Source: Xiphias gladius (Eukaryota > Chordata > Actinopteri > Istiophoriformes > Xiphiidae). From it: 64,000 bases of DNA. The notes under the pieces were generated by a model, which did no database searches, was not told the origin of the DNA, and was given only the letters and a program-made list of their open reading frames with translations. Both the position numbers and the translations under genes were made by a program. How positions within the stretch are numbered: position 1 is the first letter of the stretch; each line of letters opens with the position of its first letter. Location of the stretch: the NCBI RefSeq assembly GCF_016859285.1, contig NC_053409.1, forward strand, positions 21,833,976-21,897,975, written 5' to 3'. Below are positions 1-38,700 of the stretch, piece by piece.

Positions 1-505
1 TTTGCGTTAGGTCCGTTGTAGCGAGTGTTAGAGTGAGGCGGCTGCGTTGTCTGAATAATTCAGTGAGTCTGTTCAATGCCATTCTAATTAGCTGGAACGT
101 GTGATGACAGGAAATGTTGTGAATTGGAACAAAGGCTCTACTGGGGTTTAGCTTTTTAATCCTCTTCCCATCAAGGGTTCCATCTACTCAAAATGCCCAT
201 CACAAACACCCAGAAAGTATGACCACTCAGAAAAACACCTTATTCGAAGGTTATCTTTTGCAGCCATCAGGACATTCAAAGAAACTATTCAGAACAGCTT
301 ATATTTGCATTATATTTGTCTGTTCCAGGTTTACAACTGAGGCCACCTCTCAGAACTAGTATTTCTTAGGAGATGGAAGGGGTATCTATTTCTTTATCCA
401 CTGTCGAAGCCAGTTATGCATGGGTGCCCAGGGATAGTGGTTGTGAATGTATTAATAATTGATTAAACCTGTCGTCTCTTAATTTCTTTCTTCCTATATT
501 TGCAG

Positions 506-28536
<28,031 letters not shown>

Positions 28537-28560
28537 GACAAGCGAGCGCACGCATCGCAT

Positions 28561-28588
28561 CACACACACACACACACACACACACACA
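28561..28588. repeat. (CA)n microsatellite
   Basis: Perfect CA dinucleotide tract just after the pcnx1 stop, within its 3'UTR. Confidence 0.97.
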
Positions 28589-29651
28589 TGCACACACAGC
28601 TGTGTGAAGACGAAGCCAGACCTTCTCTGGCTTTCAGCAGGATGCAGGAACCTGCAGACAAACAGGAAACGGGAGTCCTCCCCCCTCCCCCGTTCCTTAT
28701 CACTGAGGGGGAAAGGAAGCCAGGGAAAAGTGCAAGCAGAGGCAGAGCCTACATTCATCCAGCAACCTTTACTGCATCGACACACATCCACAGTATCTGC
28801 CTTGCTTTGCGTCTCAGAAATGCTGCATGACAGGAAACAACCCTTAAGTTAAGTTAGTTCTTGCTACTGGTAATTAATTTCTATGCATTTCATCGACTAT
28901 TTTGTTGGCAATTCTGACGAAGCTGAGTGTAATGAGCATTTGGAGAATTTCTTGTGTGTGTTTTGTTGGTCTTTAAATAATTTGCCAAATAAGCCTGGTA
29001 TTGAATATCTGCCACGGTTTCATACATGTGAAAGCTTTTTTTTTTTTTCGCTGCCAAGACAACAGAGAAAGTTGTGGTGCGGAACAGACTGAAGTCAGAG
29101 ACTTGACGGTGCAGTGTTCAACGAACTTCTCTGTTACATTGTTGTCATTCCGTTTTGATTAGTTTGAAATTTGCAAGATTACTTTGCGCAAAGAAAAAAA
29201 AACTTGCACTACAATGTTTGTTGTTTAATTTACAGTGATGCACTACAATCTTTAGATAATATCACATTTTATTTATTACTGACTCTGAATGGCCATGGTT
29301 ACCGATGCCTTGGGAATGAAAAAAATGCAATCATTCTGTTTTCAGCCATTTTATTTTACTATTTTATGTTTGATAAACTTGAAAATAACTTTTTACTGTG
29401 TATGATTATATCTATATCTATATAATATATATATATATTTACACAAATATATATATATAATGTAAATGTATAAAAGATTTTGTTTTCAATATTTATTACT
29501 GTGAACATGGTATTTACACTTTGCTACATCTTTTTTTTTTTTTTAATTTTGGGACAAAGGTTAATGTATTAAGGACCATTGGTTGAAAACAAGATGCCAG
29601 ATTTTTGATGGACTGTTTCACTATTTAACTTAATTCTTTTCTATATGGAGA

Positions 29652-29657
29652 AATAAA
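29652..29657 (+). terminator. pcnx1 poly(A) signal AATAAA
   Basis: Canonical AATAAA in GAGAAATAAAAGT about 1.1 kb after the pcnx1 stop, followed within 50 bp by a T/GT-rich stretch. It is the first canonical signal in this 3' region. Confidence 0.7.
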
Positions 29658-29670
29658 AGTTTGATTTATT

Positions 29671-32160
29671 GCTGACATCTTTAATGCGCCTCTTCTGATT
29701 GTTTATGCATTGTTTGATGGATCCCTCCAAGTCATTTTTGATGTCTGACGGTCGCTGCCGTTGTGTTAGTCAGCATTTGAGCCTGGGTTTACAGTTGGTG
29801 AAGTAAAAGCGGAGTCATCAACAGGGACTTTTGGTAAATGTACAAAATGTTGCATAACAGAAGAACTTTATTATGAAACTTGTGATTAGCAGGGGCAGTG
29901 AAGAGGTACGGTATTTTATGATCCTTTTTTTTCTGTGGTTCTGTAAGATTTGATTATGGCAGAGTAAATCATATGACAGTTCCGTACTATGCCCTTTTTA
30001 ATAGCTTATTAGGTGTAGCTATTACACAACGTGCTGCAAAACTGGAGCCATTCACTGTTCATGTGTGAAGAATCTTCAGATCCAAAGAATAATGACATTC
30101 ACATGCAGCACATTATCTTCCATCAATCCTTTTTTAAAACTGTTTCACTGTATGTGTATATTTCCTGATACTACCGTTTTTATTGGTTTTAGCATATTTT
30201 GGTTTCAATAATATTAATTATATTACAATATCAGTGCTGTAGTTACAAATAAATCTAATCTCACACTTACCCATTACCAGAATTTACCACACTATGCTTT
30301 ATCAGTCAATTGTTTTTGACCCCTATGTATTTTTTAGGTTGCCTTTGGTAAATAACCCAAAATGAGAAAATATTAAGTAGGAAATGGTACAAGGTAATTA
30401 AAATAATTACAGATTTTAATTTGTCTGTCACGATAATCAAGAACCTATAACACACAGCATAAACTATATACAGTACAATTCCTTGATATGATTTTCAAAG
30501 TTGTTCTTATTAATGGCTTATAATCAAACTATAAATTATTAGTAAATTATGTATTAACCATTACTTGAGCCTGTATAAAACCCTGTATAAATTGTGCCTT
30601 ATTAGAAAGTGGTACCGTAAAACCTTTTGTGAGTTGAGTTATATTCTTTTTTCTTCAAAGTTTGTAAAATTAAGTTTTCCAAGCACTGAATGCACAAACT
30701 TGTAAAAACAGACACAGGCAGAGAACTAAATGTTCAGACTTCGATTACGCCTGCAAGCTCTGAACACAGAATTAACAGATACTAGCTTATAGGATAAGTT
30801 CACAATTTTTCAAGGCTGTCTATAGTCAGGTGCCCATATGAACACCTGAACAGTTTTTGTTTGCCGTGATCATTCTTCCTGTTCATACTGGACATTAATA
30901 GATTCTTTCCTAAAGTGTTCTAAAGCAAGCGATGGGGGACAAAAGTTGGAATATCTCTACGTAATTTGTCTAATACAGACTAATGAAGCCTCATATTAGC
31001 TTCAGATAGATTTTGACCTTCTTTTTGAACAGAAAGGGAATTTTCTCCACATTGAAAGCACATTAAGAATCCAAACTAAGGTCTCAGGTTCAAAACTGTG
31101 TTTTCAAGTGCATCGTTTTGACCGATAAGTTTGAGGTATGCCAGACAGACATTTTTTTTGTTTTTCAGGTTTACGTCAATATTGAAAGAACTGTGTGAGA
31201 TGTAGCCCTTTTAACACACAGTGCCCAAATTGCAAGGGTTCAAAAGTAATTGGACACGTGGCTGCCAAATGTTTCTGGGGCAGCTGTGAGTCGTTTCAAC
31301 ATTAGATCATTGCCTTTTAGATTGAAGTGGAAGGAGAGAGTGAAGGAGAGAATAATGAGGCTCAAGGAAAAAAATTTTATCAGAGAGATATCAAAGGAAG
31401 TTGGTATGCCAAAATCAACAGTGTGGTACACTCTTAAAAAAAAAGAAGTAGACCTGTGCAGACAGGAAAACTAGAAAATGGCAAACGACCTGTTTGCTCA
31501 GATTCAGCCTGATGCATCCATTCTCATTGGACGACACTTCATCATTCAGCAGGACAACGATCTTAAACATCCAGCCAAAGCAAACAAAGGTGTTTTCAGG
31601 GCGCAGAGGCGGAGTATCCTCAGCTGACCGAACCCCCACAACAAACGAGAGCTGGAGGTGGCCGGTGTCTACAGGTCGAAGACTTAAGGCCACGAAATAT
31701 CAAATATGATGATTTTGTTTGACTTGGTGTGTATCTGTCCAGTTACTCCTGACCCCCCCAAAGGGCAACACCAGTTTATTAGGTCCGCCCAGCTGTAAGT
31801 AACGCAGTCCATTATAAACAGTCCCGCGGTAAAACCCCAAATCCTCCATGAAGCTTGAAAGTGTCCTGATTCAACCTTATGGCCATTTTGGATCCTGCGG
31901 TTTGTGGCGCTGTTGAATTTCATTGCACTGTGCGGACAGGTGTTTCTATTATCTTGTGTTTCTTTTATCACTGAGCGAAGCGCGTCCCTAAAACGATTTC
32001 AGCACAAACTGAACATTACGACCTTCGGGAAGGCAGGTTGTTTTTTTTTTGTTTTTTTTTGCAGTACTGTTGTATTAGTTTTAACTTTCACAGGAATCAT
32101 AATCTAGATCCCGCTATCTTCGGCAAACTCACAGGTTCGTACATTTTGTTGCTGTTTGAC
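29671..32160. other. pcnx1-lgmn intergenic region
   Basis: About 2.5 kb, AT-rich. The only recognisable element is the Tc1-like remnant at 31225-31700 (separate entry). No splice-supported exon was found on either strand. Confidence 0.7.
31225..31700 (+). mobile_element. Tc1/mariner transposon remnant, internally deleted
   Basis: The flank reads AAAAGTAATTGGACACGTGG, typical of Tc1-like ends in fish. The open frame at 31250-31474 contains FIREISKEVGMPKSTVWYTL, the N-terminal paired-type helix-turn-helix of a Tc1 transposase. About 60 bp later, near 31525-31595, another frame gives LIGRHFIIQQDNDLKH, the region around the second catalytic Asp in the DDE domain (QQDN..KH). Most of the catalytic domain between them is missing and no terminal Glu region was found, so it cannot be active. 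Confidence 0.75.
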
Positions 32161-32280
32161 AGTAAGGCCCCGCCCCCCTCGGCGCGCGCCCCTTCTGATT
32201 GGCTGCCGCGCGAGAATACCCATCGACGTCGGTTTTCCCGACGTCACGTATAAATGTCCCACCAACTCCTGCGGAGGATG
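32160..32280 (+). promoter_or_regulatory. legumain core promoter: GC box, CCAAT, CRE-like site and TATA box
   Basis: GC box CCCCGCCCCCC at 32168-32178. Reverse CCAAT (ATTGG) at 32198-32202. CRE-like GACGTCAC at 32240-32247, with another GACGTC at 32225-32230. TATAAA at 32249-32254. Transcription is expected to start near 32280, giving a short non-coding first exon that ends at the donor AG|GTAAAA (32332). GTCACGT here is only half of the CLEAR (TFEB) palindrome, so lysosomal-gene regulation through it is speculative. Confidence 0.7.
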
Positions 32281-32700
32281 TTGATGTAGTCACCTCAGCG
32301 CCGTATCCACCACCACAAAAAAAAAAGAAAAGGTAAAAATAATAATTTTAAAAAAGAAACAGAAAGAGGAACAAAAAAAGTCTATTGTCTTTATGGGTTT
32401 TTAATTCCGTTGGGATTTATTCGGAGTGTTTCTTTATAGCTTTAACACATTCTCTGCTGTTAAAAAGTCACTCGTTTTGTTAGCTTGTTTTGCTGCCGGC
32501 TAGCGAGGTCCTCGGGAATGGCTATCATCGTCATGTGACATCCAGGCCGTCAGGTGGCATGTGCGTGTGTGCGGTGTTTTCGTGATGGGTTCGTCGTTGT
32601 TCGGTGCCGCCCAACAGTCCAGCCCGTAAACCTGGCGTTATTTCAATGAGCGAACGTGTGTTAGCAGAGTTTTTTTTTCTTCTCCCTGTCACCCCTCCAG

Positions 32701-32722
32701 GAATCCCGCGGAAGGCGAGGAA
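32701..32722 (+). other. lgmn: lgmn second-exon 5'UTR and start context
   Basis: The exon begins after CCCCTCCAG. The ATG at 32723 (GGAAATGC) is the first in this exon and opens the signal peptide, which decides the start. A first exon of about 50 bp (about 32280-32332) with an A-rich end is inferred. Confidence 0.65.
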
Positions 32723-35700
32723 ATGCAACAGTCAGCCCTCCTCGCACTGCTCGGCCTGAGTCTCGGGCTGGTGAACGCATTCCCCTCCCAGCAGCAGGAC
32801 AATGGGAAACGCTGGGTGGTTATCGTAGCCGGCTCCAACGGCTGGTACAACTACAGACACCAGGTGAGAGGTGTCAACCAGGGAAATCACACGAAACCGC
32901 TGCCGCATGGTCACTTTGCCAAGTGCAAACTGTTCATGACTCGTTTGTTTTCTCTTCTAATCCGCATTGGTTTAGATAAGATCTACTTTAGCCACAGATA
33001 AGTCACTGCCCCTTCACAGTGCGCGCTTTCCGGGAGTTTTTCCACCCTCTTAAAAGGCTCGGAGGGTGACTGTGATAATATGCTGCTGACCTCTACTCAT
33101 TGCTCTCCCTCTCTCTCAGGCCGATGCTTGCCATGCATACCAGATTGTCCACAGGAATGGCATCCCAGATGAGCAGATAGTGGTTATGATGTACGATGAT
33201 TTGGCCCAGAATGAAGAGTGAGTTGGCATCTTTGTATTTCTGAGGCAGATCTTTGTGATAGAGTGACTTCTTCTTTCCCCTGCAGTGTTTAAAAACAATC
33301 CCCATTGGACTTTACAGCGCTACAATGATGGTTCTTGACCTTCGTTCTTCCCTATTTGCAAATGTTTATATAAATGTCAGCCTTTGTTACATTGAACACA
33401 CTTATTATATGTGATAAATATGTGACAAAATCTTCAGTTTTGTAAATGCTGTATTGCATTTTTAAGTTCAGTTGAGTGTGATTACATGATTTTAATCTCA
33501 AACTTTCGGGCTGTTTGAAATGTCAAAAAGTTAGTGGAAAAAAACGCCCATCGCATCTACACAGAATCCAAGGTGACGTCTTCAGATGGCTTGTTCTGTC
33601 TGATCAAAAGTCCAAAACTCGAAGGTATTCAGTTTGTCATTATACATGACAAGGATGAAAAGCAATTCCTGCCATTTGAGAAGCAGGAACCTGAGAATGT
33701 GTGGAAAAATTATCTTTCTTTTTTTTTTTTTTTCATATAATTGCCATTTATTTCTCTGCCCTTCGACTACTCAATTAATCGACTAATCATTTCAGCTCCA
33801 ACTTTGGTCATTATGTACAAGCCATGTTACTGTTCAAACTTTCCACACTGCCCTAATAGCACTGAGCGCTAAAGTTGGTGAATAACGAATATGAGCTTTT
33901 CATAGGGTCAGGGCATGAAAATTATGAGTTGAAATGATTTCACTATTTCGAATAAGTTCTGATCATCTGTAAGGAGAGGTGAAATGCATAGTTTAAATTA
34001 ATTAGCTGATAAACAATTAATTAATCTGTAACTGCTTTGACAATAGTTTGAGGAGAAATGTCAGTTATTTATTGGTTCCAGCTCTATTGACAGAAAATAT
34101 AAGTTAACTAATTTGATACCATAATTTTGTGGTTCCAGCTTCTCAATTTTGAGTTTGGCTTCTTAAATGGGAGAGTTTGCTACTATTCCTTGTCTGACAC
34201 CGTAGTAAACTGAATGACATGGCTTTTGGACCGTTGGACGAACAAAAAAGACATCTGAAGACGTCACCTTGGGCCCTAACAGACTGTGATGGGCATTTTC
34301 TCCGTATTTTCATTGACCAGACCATCAGTCGAGAAAATAATTGGCAGATAAAACCGAAATGAAAATAATAATAATAATTTGCAGTCATGTCTGTGAGGCA
34401 CAGAGTAATCGCACACTCATGCTGGCATTTCCGGCGTCGCTGTGGGTTGTCGGCCCCGTGTCGGACATCGCCAGAGAAGCAGCGGTATTCAGAGCAGGCA
34501 GCACTGTAAACAGGCGCGTTATGGAGACCCACTGAGACGAGTCACAAGGAACTAATTTTAGTGCCCCTTCAGGACTTTGAAATGGAGTTATATTACTGAC
34601 ATGACGGCTGGATAGAGGCGTATTAGTTTAAGCACATCCACCAGTTTCAGTCAGAGTTAATGCTAATGTATATTAGGGCTTAAATTTCATCAAGATAACC
34701 TGTTCAGATGTATGAAAAAGTTAATCGTCTGTCTGGATCAAGGCTCCAGTGGAATTTAGAGGCAAAAGAAGAGTAAAGTGGAAATTCAGCTTGCTAATAA
34801 CACACAGCTCCAAATGCTTAGATAGGGCTGCAACTAACAGTTATTTTCATAATTGATTAATCTGTCGATTTAGTTTTTGTTTTTTTGTTTTTCCGATTAC
34901 TCAGTAGTGGGGAAAAGCCAATCAATAGTTCTCAGAACCTAAGCTGGCGGCTTCAAATGTCTTGTGTTGTCCGACAAACAGTCTGTGTCTTTCAGCACCA
35001 CAGTCAACATAAGCTTTTAGTGACGGCCAGCTTTATGATATGATTTTGATAATATGTGCTAAGCAAAAGAAATGTAAACATATAAACTTTTTAGATGGGA
35101 ACCGACGAAAGCTTTTTCAGGCTGCAGGTTAATTTAATTGTAATAACCAATGACAGGTTGAGGAATATGGTTATTCTGCTGTTACTAACTGTCTACACAC
35201 TTCAGTATTGACCGGCGTATCACGTCTTAAAATACCTTGACATAATGTAGGTCAAGTTTTGGAGAAAAGTAATGCAAGATTGATTGTTTATCCGTATATC
35301 CGTATCGCACTCATGTGCGGTTGACATCTTTTATCAGAATGTGGTTGTGGTTAATAAATAACTTGTTTTTATAACATTGCAAACAATAGTGCAGCTGACA
35401 TAGTTTCTCATAAAGACTGTACGAATCAATGTCCACTGAAACTGATAGCAGAAGCTATTTCCAGTTTTCCCCGATTTCCTGCAAAATATTGATTTCTGCG
35501 ACGGAGATGATGTTCACTCTGTAACACAGCAGTCTTGTATATGATAAGGGCCTTGTTGTTGAGAGTTACAGAAAGTGATTCTGCGGTGAAAGGGGGAAAA
35601 ACCTGAAGTGCTGTGGAGCTTCTGGCTGTGTCACCTGACCGGTGAATCATGCTGTTCATTCTGTTTCCCTGTCATCACGTCGAAGTGTTTTGTCAGCCGT

Positions 35701-38700
35701 TTTCACTTCCCTCTGTAAATCTGTATCGTATTGTGTCCAGAAACCCCACCCCTGGGATACTGATCAACAGGCCGAATGGCTCAGATGTGTACAAGGGAGT
35801 CCCTAAGGATTACACCGGGGAAGTGAGTGCTTCAGCGCAAATATTTTTACAAGAGTACAAATCAGAGCCGCTTAATCAGTATTTTGCTTTTGCTCTTGAC
35901 ATTCAGGCAGATTGTTTGAACAGATTTTAACATTAAAAGCAAACTTAATGACTTCTGACTGGGTGGTTTTTTAGGTTTGTCTTTTTTTTTTGTTTTTTTT
36001 CTGCAGGATGTGACCCCAGAAAACTTCCTGGCAGTGCTGAAAGGTGACTCCTCAGCAATCAAAGGTGGCTCGGGAAAAGTGTTGAGGAGGCAAGTGATAA
36101 AAAAAAAAAAACAAGAGATGGGGACAGTGAATCTGACTCCAGACATTAGAACAGCACAAAATCTGGTTTATCAAGTTATTTCTTTTCTAACCTTGTCTTT
36201 CTCTTGGCAGTGGCCCCAATGATCATGTGTTTGTGTACTTCACCGATCACGGGGCACCTGGTATTCTGGCTTTTCCTAATGATGAAGTGAGCACGTTTTT
36301 TTACATCCTGCTCTCGCTAATGTTCGCTCGTGTCATGAGCTCACCGCAATAAACACAGATGAGCTGGGTCTTGCCCGTAAAAAAGGAACCAGACACTAAC
36401 ATTTCTTAAGTTGTTCAACTTGTTGTTCTTGTTGTTTTTTTTTGTTTTTTTTAATACTTGATATGACACCATAAAGTATGAAGGAAGTGAGGCCATGCTA
36501 TAGTTGGCTCAAAGCACCACTGTGCACAGGAACAGCCTTGCAGAGCCACGTGCTTGAGAGTAGACTCCATTCTCGTGTTCATTTACCAAATGAAGCCAAA
36601 ATTCTCCGATTTTAAGTGTCTTAACGAAAACAGCTGTACAACAACTTTGTCTGGACAAAATGGCAAAATTATGAGTCAAATAATAATATATTACAGTATC
36701 CTTCAGTAAAACAGTATCCTATCCAAGAATAAGTAAATACCGCCATAAATCTGACCAGTGCCAGCTTTCAGGACTTGACAGATTTTGATACTCGGTGCCT
36801 TGAAGTATTAAGGTTTGATACCCAGCACTGTTTATATGTGGTCAGTTCACTAGCCTGTCTTAATTTCTAAGCAGAGATGCTCAAAGGGCATATACGGACA
36901 ATAATTACTATAAGAATGATTATAACTACTACTGTATATGTATTTTATATGTGTCTCTATATAAAGTAGAATCCATCTGAATGGGCAAAGTATATAAAGT
37001 TTTCCTGCTCCGAAACTGTAAAATTAAAAGTAAAATTGTCTTCCCTCTCTCTCCCTCTCTCTAGCTCCATGTTGAAGATCTCCAAGAAACCATTAAATAC
37101 ATGCACAAAAACAAGAAATACAGAAAGGTACGCAGCAACATGCTGCCGTGTAATCTTCTAGCCTACATTTGTATACGTGCCCTTCAGTGTGTAGGTCAGT
37201 CATAAAAGCCAATCAGGTGATGATGCAGCTGTGCTGAAGGATCAGATCATAACACTTGTTTTTGTCCTTTTTAAATCTTCCATGAAAACCATTCCTTTCT
37301 CAACTACACACACACATTCACAGATGGTGTTCTACATTGAGGCATGTGAGTCTGGGTCAATGATGAACCATCTGCCTGCTGACATTGACGGTGAGTTGAA
37401 CTTTACTTCATCAGACTCACTTTCCAGTAAAACCAAGAGATAATGAACCTACACAGATCAATAAAAAAGTGTCATAAACAGTATAAACTCATGTCATTTC
37501 CTTAAGAAGGTGAAGAGTGTGTTTGTTTTTTGTTTTTTTAACATCCTTTGTCGTGAATAGACCAGACTGACGCCAGCATTGTGGTTTGTGGACATAGTTC
37601 TCATCTTAGTTCTTTGTCATGTCTCTACAAACGCTATGGTCAGCATTATGACTTCTGGTAATTTGTGAGGCCAACTCACTGTCATGTGCCTGACCTCACA
37701 TGTTAAACATAACTGGACCTGCACGGGACATAGATCAAAGTTCTGGTTTTATTGTGTGTAATCAAAGATGGTTTTTGTTTTGTTTTTTTTTAATTTTTTT
37801 AATCCCATTGTTTTACACTCTTCCCTCTGTGGTTTCAGTGCCTACCTCGGATATAGAAAGTCTTGACTTTTTAATTTGCATTTAGCCCTTAGTGACCTCA
37901 TATCGGTCATTTAAGAGGTTCAAGTGTTGACTTTGAAGTAGTTTTGTCAAGCACACGTGTGAGTCATGAAAAGGTTTGCCTAGTGGCAAATTGTAACCTT
38001 CTACCAAACGATTATGCTCATTAACAGGAGGATGTCTATGTGTTTTTCAGTGTACGCCACCACAGCAGCCAACTCTCACGAGTCGTCTTATGCCTGCTAT
38101 TATGACGAGAAGAGAGACACATACCTGGGCGACTGGTACAGCGTTAACTGGATGGAGGACTCCGATGTGGTGGGTGGTGTTTCCCCTGCTGTATCCAAAT
38201 CATGACATCTACTGTATGTTTTTTTAAAAAAAAAAAAAAAAAAAAAGTTGTTAAAATTTAAGAAAATTGAAATCTAAAGTCATCACAGTTGTATTGATGA
38301 ATGCAATGAGAGTAAAGTAACTCGTCCTGTGAGACATCAACAATAAGTAACATGTTTTACAGTGACTCAGTTTCAGAGGATTTCAATTTACCTTACAAGT
38401 GCTTTCATTTCTTACTCTTTAAATGAAACTTTAAAGGAATAGCTGTACATTTTGGGAAATATGCTTATATGCATTCTGGGTGAGAGTGAAATGAGAAGAT
38501 GGATGCCACTCTTTTGGGGAAAACGGGGCTAGTCCGGCTCTGTCCCAGCAGTGACAAAATTCGCCCAACAGCAGCTCTCAAGCTCATTAATGAACACACG
38601 ACATCTTGTTTATATATTCCGCATGGAAAATGAAGTGTTAAAATTACTATTTTTTGGTTTTGCAGGGGTTATGCGCTGGACTATTTTTTGGTTTCTGTAC

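Larger units (their letters stand above)
28537..29670 (+). other. pcnx1: pcnx1 3' untranslated region
   Basis: The stop codon is at 28534-28536 and the first good poly(A) signal at 29652-29657. The interval contains a (CA)n microsatellite at 28561-28588, an AT-alternating tract around 29409-29458 and poly(T) runs near 29035-29048 and 29529-29544. The small open frames in it have no recognisable product. Confidence 0.7.
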
